Source: Tenebrio molitor
Taxonomy: Eukaryota; Arthropoda; Insecta; Coleoptera; Tenebrionidae
Direction: 5' to 3'
Length of the DNA: 64,000 bases
Assembly (NCBI RefSeq): GCF_963966145.1
Contig: NC_091047.1
Span: 31,620,001 to 31,684,000, forward strand
Part shown: positions 10,788 through 21,840 of the stretch, piece by piece
Position numbering within the stretch: position 1 is the stretch's first letter
How the letters are laid out: each line of letters opens with the position of its first letter
Program-made: the position numbers and the translations under genes
The notes under the pieces: model-generated
The model's database searches: none
What the model saw: only the letters and a program-made list of their open reading frames with translations
Told to the model about the DNA's origin: nothing

Positions 10788-11189
10788 CGGGGACCATGAC
10801 CAACTTCATTAAACTATGTTATGGCCATCCCAAATGTCGAAAAAAAGTAAACCAAATGACAAGTCGATGATGGACATAGAGAAAATAAAATACTATAGAA
10901 TGAAAAGTCCCTAATAAATTTTTGGAAAATTGTTTAGCGCACCCTCACCACACCGCAAGAGGGCGCAAATGTTTTAAAAAGTCAAAACTTTAAAATCAAA
11001 GTAATCTCAATAATCTAAAAATCAGTCAAAGCAGTGTCAATTTTTATGTCACTATCTTGTAATTCAAAATGAGGCTGTCTCACGTTCACATATAATGTAG
11101 TACCGCTGCTAAGATTGCTAAATTTGTTGTTGAGAGAATCAAGCAAAATTTGTATAGAAAACAATCAACAAATTAAAAGAAAAATAATA

Positions 11190-11770
11190 CTTCCACCAAG
11201 AGATTACACCATTATTTGATACACCTCATCTTATTAAAGGAATTAGAAATTATAGGATAACAAAAGATTTGGTTTGGAAAGTAAACGAAGAAATTTTAAG
11301 TGTGAAATTGGACTATATAGTGAAGGTTTGTCTTTATGATTCAGTGTGGGGCGAATTAAGAGCCCTCCACAAAATTACGGACATGCAGATAACATCCAAA
11401 AAATGTCCTATGCAACTCAAGTTTTGAATCGTCATAATCAGGATTAATTCAACTATCACGCTATTAGTTAACTGTGGTAATTTCTAATGACAATTGTTGT
11501 TAATAATCTAATATATATTTTAACTAACAGGTAGAACAAACCTAAATGATGAAGACTTGGGAACTGCAAAAACAATAACTTTTTTGACAAACTCTTTGAT
11601 AATAATCTGGAGGGAGGGACATTTCGCCCACGTTGCGAGAAACCTCTTGCTTGTGGAGTTTACAAAAATCCGGGGCACACAAAATGTTGGCAGGAAGCAG
11701 TCCTACACTTACGCAATATGTACCTACTTTGGAAAAATTTTTGAATTAAAAAAACAGTACTTCCTTCCAT
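11190..11770 (+). pseudogene. P-element transposase, central fragment (element X1)
   Basis: The frame reads LFDTPHLIKGIRNYRITKDL and continues through LYDSVWGELRALHKITDMQI to SKKCPMQLKF. This is the conserved FD-PHLLK-IRNN region and the following helices of P transposases. After an intron-like gap the frame NLNDEDLGTAKTITFLTNSL continues the family. There are stops between blocks, and neither N- nor C-terminal catalytic residues are present. The equivalent minus-strand remnant is in X2. Confidence 0.7.
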
Positions 11771-11967
11771 AAAAAAAATTGAATGAAAACATTGGAAGGA
11801 TTTTTGGATGTATACTAAAATTTAGCAGAAAGTGGCAAGTGTGAGTTTTTTAGAGTTTGTAAAAAATGATAATAAGATTCATGATATTTTCAAAATTATA
11901 TTCAGTAACATAATTTCGTCCCATAATATTAAAAGCAAAATTTTAACGGTAATTCAAACATAAGTAC

Positions 11968-13398
11968 TGTTACGTTATTATTTTCTCTCAAAAAAAAAAA
12001 CTTACTCCAACGACCACAAGAGAAAACTTAAATCTCCCAACTTTACTGGGGGAAATTTAAATAACGATTTCGGAGACTGATTGGTTCCAGGTCCGGCACA
12101 AAATCACACTTACGTCTCGAGAGCGAGACTGTCGAAGGTAGAAAAGAGGTTTCACAAACACGGTGTTATACCAGGTGTTGGACAGAAACACAGATGTAAA
12201 TATAATGGTGTTTAATTATCGTTTCCTAGCCTTACATACGACACTTAATTATTAAACTCCAACTTAGATGCCGCTGCGGGCGAAACACAGTTGTCTATGT
12301 AAAGTGAATCTAGGATACAACCCAAGAGATATTCTCGAAAAAGTACAAAATAAAGTTGTCACCTTGGAACTATTATTTAAACTGTCAATATTACTAAATG
12401 AAAGCGAGTAAGGTGGCGAACTGAAGGTTCATAAAATAACACGCTGAAGGCGCTTAAACTCTAGTGACATTTACAAACAGTGCCGGTACTACCAGGCTAA
12501 ATTTCTAATTACAAGTGACGAATCAATGATAAATTAACGAAAACTTCCCTTACACCGGGCCTGGGGCTTGAAATCTAAAGAAGAGTCCTGGGAAGAGCGG
12601 AGCTGGAGGAAGGTCCTCCGAGTCCTTCTTCCGCCGCTGGTCTATTACGCCGTCCGTATCCTCGGAAAGTCCTCGGGGTCCTTCCTCCCCTCGACACTCC
12701 CTAAGGATAAGCGTGAATCAGTTAGGTTTAGCCCCGGTGCAAAAAAAAGTATAAAATGGTAATGAACTGATAAAGTTTAATAAAAAAACTTCCGAGAGCC
12801 AGCGAGCGCGTCGTCTCTGGCGAGGTCACTCCAGGTCTGATAACTGAATCAACGTAAAAGAAGTGTGCCAAGATGGCGGACAGTAAAAGAAAGACGCTGA
12901 AGGACCTTGCCTGATATGAGTTGCTCCTGGACTCGGGTTCCTCGGCCAGGGACAGCCCGGTGTGAGGTCCTGCTCTCCGGAGGGGTCCTGGGGGATGACG
13001 TCGGCCCAACAGGGTGGTGAAATTATCCGCTGAAGCGTAGGGTCGTTGACCCTCGTGAAGGAAGCCTTTATCCGCCGCGACGTTTCGGTAGGAATTCTTC
13101 TAGGACGATTTCCCAGCCGAATCGGTCTTCCTCCACGGGTTCGCCAGCACCTGTTGCACACTAAAACACCCCCTAATCTCCCCCTTTGAACACAACACTC
13201 ACACACGGATCGGTCGTAACCTCTGACCTGTCTTAGTCGAGAACCCTGTCATGGCGTCGGTTCCACCTTTATATCTTTTTCCCCTCCTCTCGCCGACTTA
13301 ACGCGGCCGGTACCGGAAGTCGGGGTCCGAGAGCCCGTTCTGGAATGTTCTAGAACGTTCTCGCCTTTACGATTTACCGCGAAATTTAAATCGTAACA
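11968..13398 (-). mobile_element. Solo LTR of a Ty3/gypsy-like retrotransposon (LTR1)
   Basis: The ends are TGTTACG...CGTAACA and a 4-bp GTAC duplication flanks it (11964-11967, 13399-13402). The inverted paralogue at about 17390 has one GTAC and no LTR, which is a true empty site. Transcription would run on the minus strand: a perfect heat-shock element at 13338-13360 lies 65 bp upstream of a TATAAAG box (13267-13273). GC content is far above the surroundings. No internal retroviral-type gene remains. The 4-bp duplication suggests gypsy or BEL; I cannot decide from the LTR alone. Confidence 0.85.
13338..13360 (-). promoter_or_regulatory. Five-unit heat-shock element in LTR1
   Basis: Five alternating TTC/GAA cores (13338, 13343, 13348, 13353, 13358) are spaced exactly two bases apart, giving contiguous nTTCnnGAAn units. 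This is the consensus for trimeric HSF. It sits 65 bp upstream of the LTR's TATA box on the minus strand. Binding is inferred from the pattern. Confidence 0.75.
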
Positions 13399-13763
13399 GT
13401 ACCTAATGTTAATTTTTCGTTCACTTAAAAATAAAATTGAAGATGAAATTATTGGTAAAATAATTATTTAACCACATTTACATTAAGGGGTAAAATTTAA
13501 TTTTAAGTGGTAGGATACGAGAACGGTAACATTTAGGAATAATATTTATAAAAATGAAGCAGAACTGTATCAAAAACGGTTGAAAATAAAATATCGAAAG
13601 TATTGCTGGCGTTTTAATTTGTTGTGAAAATTTGCGATGATAAAAAAAAATCAAAGGAAAGGTAAACTCATCCAGTAGGCTGTGATTTTGCACCCTCACC
13701 AGGATAAGAGATGGCGGTAAACGCTTTGTGCCCAAAAAATGTATAGGGAGTTTGCGTTCTATA

Positions 13764-15228
13764 CATGGATTTATTAGTACTGGATACGGCGTACAGCCTT
13801 TATAGTTGAACAAGACGTACCATCTATTTCTGTCGCTCTCAACGCATTATCTGGGTATTAGCACTATCCTTTAGCGAGTCCCCCGACTCTGATTGGTTTA
13901 AATTCTCAATCTATCAATTATTTATTACTCTCCTGTCATTCGTGTCATCTTTTTTCTAATCTGTTTCTCTGAAGTTTGCATAGTTCGAGAGTATTTGAAC
14001 CGTTAACTCTATCAAGTATTATTGTTTTAGAACTTGAACATATTAAGAATGACTAATTCGTCTAAAGCCAGGTATTTTTCACTCTAATGTGAAACACTGA
14101 CAATGCTGTTGGTAAAGATTTCACAAAAGGAAATCCAGGTTTGGACTACAAAGGTGAAGAGAGTTGTCTGCCTTCAACAACTACCTATATTTTTGTGAAC
14201 CACTCAACTTTAATTTGTGCGTAAATTCAAACTCACAAGTATCCATGAAACTTACAAAAAAACACCAAAATAAATATTAGTCTTAACAGATTCTTATATT
14301 TATTCGTTATTAAATAATACAACTTTGTTAAGTTTACTTCTTATCTTGTTTTTGTTTAGAGCTTTCGCAGTTTTCTTACATTCGTAGTGTATTTCCCTTT
14401 GCTCGTCAACATGTTGGATCATATTTACATGTCGTTTTGCTTTTCGAGGGCTACTAAAATGCTCTACTGTTACATCTGCATTATATCTCGAATCTACTGA
14501 TTGAATAGCCGTAGTTTTATTTTCTAACAATTTTTAAAAATAGGTAAGTAAGTTATGAAAGTGAAATTAAATATTTAAGTTTTATAGGCTCTACCTTTGT
14601 TGCCACTACAATGTTCTTCTGCGAAATTGAGATTAAAGGGGGCATTAGGTGTGGTAGGAAAATTCAGGTATTGTGAAGATACCTATACAAACCCTTTTTA
14701 AAATTTTGCATGGTTTTTTACATTCATCCTATTCAGAATTCCGAAAATGTTTTGAACAAATAACCGCATTGTTTGCAACTTTGATTGTCTCTTCCACACT
14801 TATATCTATCTGTTTCTTAAGAAGGTTTCTTTTGGAAAACTGAAATCATTTTTTCACCCAGGTCTTCGGTATTTGTAAAGAATCGTCTATTTTAGGTACA
14901 TACCAGTGAAAAGATAAGTCTTGTCTTGAAGAACTATAAGGAGTAGAACAAATTCTGCAGGTTTTCATTATTGCAATTATTCTATTTTACGAATTCAGGA
15001 AGTTTTATGACAGTTCAGACCACAGGTTCAGATTTTGAATTAATTTCAAACTTCAAAATTGACATTTGCGAAACATCAAAACGACATACGTATTGTAATA
15101 ACAGAGAGAAACATATTTTAATACAGGTTAGAATGAAATGGGGGAAGGTACCGAAGTCTGTGATATGTTTTTTCAAAGTCGACCTACGTTTATAGGGTAT
15201 TGCCGTATCCAGTACTAATAAATCCATG
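13764..15228. mobile_element. P-superfamily element U inserted in the terminal repeat of X1
   Basis: A perfect 27-bp inverted repeat starts CATGGATTTATTAGTACTGG and is flanked by 8-bp GTTCTATA (13756-13763, 15229-15236). GTTCTATA is part of the X1 right terminus, so U split it. The 1.4-kb body has no frame I can assign to a transposase; short frames near 14300-14530 (minus) and 14971-15195 (plus) are unrecognised. Probably a non-autonomous element. Confidence 0.85.
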
Positions 15229-15255
15229 GTTCTATATGTTCTTATTTTGTCTATG

Positions 15256-15879
15256 ATGATGGAGATGAAGTGGCGATATCTAGTGAAATTTAGAATAACC
15301 ACACATTTAAAAAGTTAAATATCAGGTTATGTTATATGCCATTTCATTGTCAAAAACTGTCAGTTTATACGTTTTCGTCGTGGAACTTGATCATTTCGGA
15401 GTAAAACGATGCAAGCATTACAGAATTCGAGGTTCTAAGACGCTAACTTTCCTCTAAATGTGTTTTTACGCACGCAAGTGTGAAGGATCACAGCAAACTA
15501 ACGCCGAATCGGAATTTCGTCGTGGAACTTGAACATTCCGGAGTAAAACGATGCAAGAATTACAGAAATCGAGGTTTTAAGACGCTAACTTTCCTCTAAA
15601 TAGGTTTTTACACACGCAAGTATGAAAGATCACAGCAAAACCGCTCCGAATGGGAATTTCGTCGTGGAACTTGATCATTTCGGAGTAAAACGATGCAAGA
15701 ATTACAGAATTCGAGGTTCTAAGACGCTAACTAATTTTTCATGTTCCTGCCATAGTGTCAAAAAAGTATAAACTGACAGTTCTTGACAATGAAATGGCAT
15801 ATAACATAACCTGATATTTAACTTTTTAAATGTGTGGTTATTCTAAATTTCACTAGATATCGCCACTTCATCTCCATCA
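15256..15879. mobile_element. Inverted-repeat element carrying satellite monomers
   Basis: Arms of about 114 bp (15257-15372 and 15763-15879) are reverse complements with about one mismatch; each begins TGATGGAGATGAAGTGGCG from its outer end. Between them lie 2.6 copies of a 142-bp tandem unit. X1 is inserted in its left edge, so the original left boundary continues at about 10868. No clean target duplication was found, so how it moved is unknown. Confidence 0.8.
15376..15741 (+). repeat. 142-bp tandem repeat, 2.6 copies
   Basis: Units begin CGTCGTGGAACTTGATCATT at 15376, 15518 and 15660 (period 142). GAATTC occurs at 15423 and, 284 bp later, at 15707; the middle unit has lost it. The period and EcoRI site fit the abundant T. 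molitor satellite as I remember it. The third unit stops at about 15741, shortly before the right arm. Confidence 0.8.
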
Positions 15880-15926
15880 CATGACCAACTTCATTAAACT
15901 ATGTTAACGAATTTCTTTTGTAGTAC

Positions 15927-16035
15927 CACAAATTTCCCGAAGAACCTCAAACCGTTTAGCTCTAACTCCACTGTCGCTGGGAAATTGAAATAAAGGTTTT
16001 TCAGAATTGCCACAAATAATGCATTTAATGAGCAT
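15927..16035 (-). pseudogene. THAP exon 1 of the Y transposase
   Basis: On the minus strand MLIKCIICGNSEKPLFQFPS starts at 16035 and runs through RAKRFEVLREICG to a GTACTA donor at 15926. The C-x2-C pair, the FP box and the splice position correspond to exon 1 of the transposase at 61310. Downstream exons are missing because the next sequence is element terminus, so this is a deletion derivative. Confidence 0.65.
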
Positions 16036-16921
16036 TTTCAGAGTTTTTTGATTGACAAAATTTCAAACTTGACGGCAATTTTACCTTGATATCTAACAAA
16101 CAGATGGCACCACTTCATCACTATCCATGACATACTTCATACGAAGCCCATTGGAATGGCCATAACATAGTGAGAGCGTTTTTAAATTCATCGATGGATC
16201 AATCGGTGGAATCAGTTTTCTACCAAAACGTTGTTATATTACTGTTAGATTTATGTTGAGCTTAAGAAAACACGTTCCTTTATTCACCAAAAATTTGATG
16301 TTGGGCTCAACCAAAATTCACCTTTCCCATCTACAATGGGAGTTGGTTGTTTGGTGGACGAATAGTGGGGGAAATGTCAAAATAGTTTGTCGAAGTCAAA
16401 CTGTCAATGTCAAAGCAAAGCGAGGGAAAAACTGGAAAAGTGCAACATTATTCACGTATCCTCTAATTTTTTCATGAGTCTTTCTTCTGTTTAAAATAAT
16501 TTCTTCATCAGAGGAAGTTAATAAATCATCATCTGATGAATCTTCCAAAGGCATTGTAATCCGTTTTACCAATATTATGGTCCCAAGAAGACTAATGTCG
16601 CACATATTTATTCATATAATAATAATAATGAAAAAATGTTTAGGTTATGTTTACACTTCAGGTGTCATGACGTCAGCACAGTCATCAGTTTTCCACCAAA
16701 TCCGTTTCCCTATTCATCACATTTTTGCACAACATAAATGTTCAACACAAAAAAAACTTATGATTGACAGTCCACCAATGTTGAAATTCACCGCAAAAAG
16801 TTGATGAATTTAAAAACGCTACCAGTTTAATGAAGTTGGTCATGCGGGGACTGTCACTGTTGAACTTTGTACGTTAAATTTCAAAGTTTCAAATATTAGA
16901 CAATTTTTATGTTTGCCAAAA

Positions 16922-16993
16922 ATGAAAAAGTGTGTGCTTTGTGGCAATATAAAACTTGTAAATATGGATATTTCCTTATTCAAAACTCATAAA
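16922..16993 (+). pseudogene. THAP exon 1 fragment
   Basis: MKKCVLCGNIKLVNMDISLF then a short tail to a stop. The Cys pair and spacing match other THAP starts in the window. It is cut by X2 at 17006 and may be the original transposase start of Z copy 2 or of another P element. Confidence 0.45.
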
Positions 16994-17005
16994 TGACAGT
17001 CCCTC

Positions 17006-18350
17006 CATAGACAAAATAAGAACATATAGAACGCAAACTCCCTATACATTTTTTGGGCACAAAGCGTTTACCGCCATCTCTTATCCTGGTGACGGTGCAA
17101 AATCACAGCCTACTGGATGAGTTTACCTTTCCTTTGATTTTTTTTTATCATCGCAAATTTTCACAACAAATTAAAATGTCAGCAATACTTTCGATATTTT
17201 ATTTTCAACCGTTTTTGATACAGTTCTGCTTCATTTTTATAAATATTATTCCTAAATGTTACCGTTCTCGTTCCTACCACTTAAAATTAAATTTTACCCC
17301 TTAATGTAAATGTGGTTAAATGAATTATTTTTAACAATAATTTCATCTTTAATTTTATTTTTAAGTGAACGAAAAATTAACATTAGGTACTTATGTTTGA
17401 ACTACCGTTAAAATTTTGCTTTTAATATTATCGGCCGAAATTATGTTACTGAATATAATTTTGAAAATATTATGAATCTTATTAACATTTTTTACAAACT
17501 CTAAAAAACTCACACTTGCCACTTTCTGCTAAATTTTAGTATACATCCAGAAATCCTTCCAATGTTTTCACTCAATTTTTTTATGGAAAGAAGTGCTGTT
17601 TTTTTAATCCAAAAATTTTTCCAAAGTAGGTAGGTACATATTGCGTAAGTGTAGGACTGCTTCCTGCCAAAATTTTGTGTGCCCCGGATTTTTGTAAACT
17701 CCACAAGCAAGAGGTTTCTCGCAACGTGGGCGAAATGTCCCTCCCTCCAGATTATTATCAAAGAGTTTGTCAAAAAAGTTATTGTTTTTGCAGTTCCCAA
17801 GTCTTCATCATTTAGGTTTGTTCTACCTGTTAGTTAAAATATATATTAGATTATTAACAACAATTGTTATTAGAAATTACCACAGTTAACTAATAGCGTG
17901 ATAGTTGAATTTATCATGATTATGAGGACTCAAAACTTGAGTTGCATAGGACATCTTTTGGATCTTATCTGCATGTCCGTAATTTTGTGGAGGGCTCTTA
18001 ATTCGCCCCACGCTGAATCATAAAGATAAACCTTCACTACATGGTCCAATTTCACACTTAAAATTTCTTCGATTACTTCCCAAACCAAATCTTTTGTTAG
18101 CCTATAATTTCTAATTCCTTTAATAAGATGAGGTGTATCAAATATCTTTCAATTTGTTGACTGTTTTCTATATAAATTTTTCTTGATTCTCTCAACAACA
18201 AATTTAGCAATCTTAGCAGCAGTACTACATTATTTGTGAACGTGACACAGCCTCATTTTGAATTACAAGATAGTGACATAAAGATTGACACTGCTTTGAC
18301 TGATTTTTAGATTATTGAGATTACTTTGATTTTAAAGTTTTGACTTTTTC
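17006..18350 (-). mobile_element. P element X, copy 2, truncated and inverted relative to copy 1
   Basis: It starts with terminus CATAGACAAAATAAGAACAT and is the reverse complement of 10978-13763 of X1 without the LTR, across about 1.3 kb. At 18350 it stops abruptly, before the other terminus. Minus-strand transposase remnants (GTAKTITFLTNSLIIIWREG at 17800-17510, and the FD-PHL region near 18150) mirror those of X1. Together X1 and X2 form a large imperfect inverted repeat spaced by about 1.7 kb. Confidence 0.8.
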
Positions 18351-19119
18351 ATGGCCAACTGTATCAAAACGCTAGGCGCTTATTATGGCCGTCCCACTCG
18401 ATGATTTCTCCGTAAGAAAAATTGTTCTTGACATTTAAAAAAATCGTACGTACAGTAGAGACTTCAAGTGACGATTATTTGAATTAAAAGACAACGGATG
18501 ACAGAAACGTCTTTCTTTTCTTTAATTGGTTATGTCCATGTTAAATATTTATAAGTAAATAAATTAACTGCAAGCGTTAATTGCATGCAGTAACAAAATA
18601 ATAAAAATAGTAAAAGTGTAAAATAAGAAACTATAATAGGTAAGGTGTTGTGTCAAAAACCATTAAAAAAAACGAACTTCAATTGCTTCAAAATATCAGA
18701 TTTTACCTCAAATTGTTTTAATTCGAATTTAGTATTTTTCTGAATACATTGTGTTGTTGGATAATGTGACGCGTGCCAGCATTAGAAGAATAAGTGAGCA
18801 CATCAAAAAGATTGTCACCTATGAAAAAAATTCAACAAGACCTAAATTTCCTAGAATGGAACAAAATTTTCATGGTTGCAGAGGATAACGCAAATGGACT
18901 TAATAAATACAAACATTCGCCGACCCAGCTAGCAACAAGTCGTTTACCAAAAAGAAACATTCAGTTTAAAGGAAAATGCATATGGGAGGAACACACAGGA
19001 TGAGATCCTAAATTTGTAATAAAAGCTTTAAAAATGTATGGACACGTTTATTTACCTTTAAATGTACACTTTTCTATGAAAATAGAAAGATTTTTCAGTA
19101 TTAAAATGGTATTTGGAAA
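18351..19119. other. Mixed stretch with a possible P terminus and coding-like frame
   Basis: CATGGCCAACTGTATCAAAA at about 18352 resembles P termini of families Y and Z but no partner was found. A plus frame at 18794-19003 is unrecognised. TA-CAGTAGAGACTTC at 18453 could start a pogo-like element ending at 19190. None of these is certain. Confidence 0.35.
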
Positions 19120-19190
19120 TAGCGACCTACGGTTATAACGACCGAATTTCACCAGTCCCTTCCACATCGTTATAAACGATATATACTGTA
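19120..19190. mobile_element. Right end of a pogo/Tigger-like element
   Basis: GACCTACGGTTATAACGACC and, at the edge, CGTTATAAACGATATATACTG followed by TA resemble the inverted ends of the MITE at 2850-3360. The left end is uncertain (18453 is the best candidate). It lies inside a P transposase fragment. Confidence 0.45.
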
Positions 19191-19222
19191 TATGGTTTGG
19201 ATAATACCAAATCTGAAACCAT

Positions 19223-20352
19223 CAGTGTTGCCAACTCAGTAGAAATTCTACTAAATCTAGTAGAATCTGACATCGGTTTAGTGGGCAAAATTTCGATCTA
19301 GTGGTTGGTAGAATTTTTAGTAGAAAATAAAATGCTACGAATACGAAGAAAGATTGCCGATCGTCCATAAAAAAAAATCGGTGTCGATAGGTTTTTGGTA
19401 GTTTTGGCACCCTTGGCCTTGAATATCGACTTCGACTGTCGGCTGTTTTCTTTCATGTTCGGCACAGATGTTCGGTACTTCGGTCTTCGGTCTTTTACAA
19501 CCAAGAAAATGACCATCTCCTCAGCTCTCACCCCTATCAATCCGGGATGGTAGAATACTTTCACTCTCACTCTCACGCTACAGTCTACACTCTGGTCTCT
19601 GGCGAGTGGCGGGTTTTAACAAATGCCCAAATGGCGAATGAGTGGCGCGTGGCGACAATGCCGACAATAGGACAATAGCCGTCGGAGCCGTCGGAGGACG
19701 ACTTTTTCCCGTTTCCCGGTTGTTCTGGCACCAAAGTGATACCGACGACCGTGGGAATCGTGGTACATGGCGGAAAAGTAAAAGTAGTTGCAGACGATAT
19801 CATATTTTCATATTCATAAAATGAATTGGAAAGGCCGCTCCAACAACGTCCGAATATTTGGTAGATTTATAGACTTGTTTTGTCAAAGGAACAAATAACG
19901 GGTGACTATTAAAATTTTCACTTAGGGTTGGCTATGAATCATTCTTTGTTTTCCGTTGCACCTTAGACACTGACAAGTTTGACATTTCAAAACTATGTTT
20001 TAATTGTACTGACTGCCATTTGCCGTTCGTTCTTGCGTGTGTCTAAAGTAACAGAAAAAATAAAAACTCGTTCAAAGCCAACTCCAAGTGAAAATTTTAA
20101 TAGTCACCCGTTAGTTAGAGTTACACAAACCTGGACCCAAATTAATACTCTCTTCGTTCGGAAATAAGTGACCGATCTAACAATTAACATTAGTTGGGAA
20201 ACGCCACATTTGAATATTTGAAATCATAAAGATTTGTTCGTAAAAAAAAATCTAGTAGAATTTCTAGTGGGATATAGTATTTATCTAGTGGATTTTTAGT
20301 GGAAAATTTTAAAATATCTAGTGATCAGAGCAAAACAGAGTTGGCAACACTG
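19223..20352. mobile_element. Non-autonomous hAT element
   Basis: Termini CAGTGTTGCCAACTC and GAGTTGGCAACACTG are flanked by 8-bp GAAACCAT (19215-19222, 20353-20360). Subterminal repeats of TCTAGTAGAAT/TCTAGTGGAT type occur at both ends, as is usual in hAT elements. It has no hAT transposase. A TA-type MITE is nested at 19898-20111. Confidence 0.85.
19898..20111. mobile_element. Tc1/mariner-type MITE nested in hAT
   Basis: ACGGGTGACTATTAAAATTT at the left pairs with AAATTTTAATAGTCACCCGT-type sequence at the right, between TA dinucleotides (19896-19897, 20112-20113). Non-coding. Confidence 0.75.
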
Positions 20353-20725
20353 GAAACCATTGGTGAAAGACCTTGCACAGCCAACAAAATGCTCTGCTAT
20401 GTTATCCACGGGTTATCAACTAGATACACAATTGCTGCAGGGTACTTTTTCCATTCAACATTAACAACGGCACAATTTTCGCAGATTATGGTTTCATTGT
20501 TCTTTAGCTTGTTACTGACAATCATGCATCAAATGTAGCTTAATTTAAAAAAAATTTGCAGCGGAACGTTAAAAAATCATGTTGACCTTTTTTTCCACTA
20601 TTTCTAAGTTTTGATTAGGTACTAAGTGCGTTATCGCCTGCAGTATCGGTTTAAAAATGTTGGAAGAGAACTACAGAAGAATTCAATTTTGAATCCCCTA
20701 ATGGATTGGTAATTGTTCCCTTTAA

Positions 20726-20982
20726 CTACTTCTGGAATTTTCGCGTTTTTTCTGGCTAGACACCCTCAGGGCGTCCTCCTAGATCGTTTCCCATCATTCA
20801 AACCTTGTGCAAATGCCTTTTTTTCTCTCTTGTTGTGTTTCAAGGTCGCGCCAATGTCTTAATATAACTAAAGGGTAAGGAAAATTCATTTGCACAAGGT
20901 TTGAATGGTGGGAAACGATCTAGAAGGACGCCTTGAGGCTGTCTAGCCAGAAAAAACGCGAAAATTCCAGAAGTAGTTAAAG
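20726..20982. mobile_element. MITE family H, copy 2
   Basis: It has the same arms as 7917-8168: GGAATTTTCGCGTTTTTTCT followed by an arm with GGCGTCCTCCTAGATCG, mirrored at the right. Flanks GTTCCC/GTGAAC are themselves partly inverted, so the terminus may extend a few bases further. Confidence 0.8.
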
Positions 20983-21239
20983 TGAACAATGACCGTGGTA
21001 TTTTACGGACTCGAGAAACTCTTCGAAGACTTTTCCTTAACGTAGTCCAAACTAAATACAAGAAAAATTGCGGCTGTCGAAAGACGCGAACATTAAAAAA
21101 CAGGAGGATCAGATCTAACGAGGAAATCCGATATCGATAATTTCTAATATATCTAAATCATTTTCAAATATATCAGCGTCATCAAATCATAAATTCATTG
21201 TGGATAAATTATATTTACGTAATTTATTATACTGTCATA
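20983..21239. other. Stretch with no recognised feature
   Basis: Between a MITE and the mariner-like element. No frame or repeat is supported. Confidence 0.35.
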
Positions 21240-21757
21240 CAGGCTGTTTGATGAAAAACGCCTCAACCCATAACTTTTTCATTTATTACCCGATTTCAAT
21301 GAACAAAAAAATCGAAGATATCGTTTTTCAAGCGCTACAAGACAGCCATAAAATGGTTTATGTTTCACTGAATCGTTATTTGTTTTTTATACCTTGACAA
21401 CGAGATACAGGTCGCTACAAAGTATGGCAACAGTTAAATATCTCGAGAATGGTTTCTTGGAAATCCTTGAGATTTGGTATGGAGTTAAGAACATTTAAAT
21501 TCTATTCTTTGCAATTTTTTCAGTTTTATACCATCATTTGTTTTCGAGATATAAAGCTAACTAGAATGTTTTTAAATGCCAACAGGGGTTAATTTTATGA
21601 TTTTTGAAAAGAGATTTTTTTTCTGAATTCAACGATGTATCACATGTAATAATCGTTTACATAACAACCCTAAAAAAAATTATTAAATTTAATTCAAAAA
21701 TAAATAAACGTAGTGTTACGATTTAAATCGCCGCGCGATTGTAAATCTTCGCGATTT

Positions 21758-21775
21758 TTCTAGAATGTTCTAGAA
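21758..21775 (+). promoter_or_regulatory. Four-unit heat-shock element in LTR2
   Basis: Cores TTC, GAA, TTC, GAA at 21758, 21763, 21768 and 21773 have two-base spacers, a perfect consensus site for HSF. The TATA box is 66 bp downstream. Confidence 0.75.
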
Positions 21776-21840
21776 TCCCATCGCGACGGAAACGTACTCG
21801 GACTTCCGCCGAAAAATCTGCGCACAGAGGGGGTGGAAGC

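Larger units (their letters stand above)
10875..15255 (+). mobile_element. P-superfamily element X, copy 1, with solo LTR and a second P element inside
   Basis: Left end CATAGAGAAAATAAAATACT and right end TTCTTATTTTGTCTATG are imperfect inverted repeats. They are flanked by an exact 8-bp duplication ATGATGGA (10867-10874, 15256-15263). The interior carries a P transposase fragment (11190-11770), a solo LTR (11968-13398) and element U (13764-15228). An inverted, LTR-free partial copy lies at 17006-18350. The subterminal block TATAGAACGCAAACTCC, also present at 41399-42470, defines the subfamily. Confidence 0.8.
10795..16844. mobile_element. P-superfamily element Y with nested insertions
   Basis: Left terminus CATGACCAACTTCATTAAAC and right terminus AGTTTAATGAAGTTGGTCATG-type inverted repeat (16824-16844) are flanked by a 7-bp CGGGGAC duplication (10788-10794, 16845-16851). 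A second copy of the left terminus lies at 15880, next to the satellite-bearing inverted repeat, and a third, diverged one at about 16128 (CATGACATACTTCATACG). The interior therefore has a complex history that I cannot resolve. It contains X1 and a THAP exon on the minus strand. Confidence 0.65.
19190..20536 (+). pseudogene. P transposase fragment split by a hAT element
   Basis: Upstream of the hAT insertion the frame reads YGLDNTKSET. Downstream (20361 on) it continues IGERPCTANKMLCYVIHGLS and TRYTIAAGYFFHSTL. The ANKMLCYVIHGLSTRYT block is identical to the transposase at 60180-60650, so this is family Z or a close relative. The frame decays after about 20500. Catalytic residues lie outside the fragment. 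Confidence 0.75.

Noticed and set aside
12728..13206. GC-rich minus-strand frames inside LTR1
   Set aside because: They fall within a non-coding LTR and have no protein signature; long frames are expected from the high GC content.
14300..15302. Short frames inside P element U
   Set aside because: No THAP or P transposase motif; too short and not supported by splice sites.
16430..16555. Minus-strand acidic frame MPLEDSSDDDLLTSSDEE, like the N-terminus of some Harbinger proteins
   Set aside because: Low-complexity acidic sequence only; no second motif or element ends to support it.
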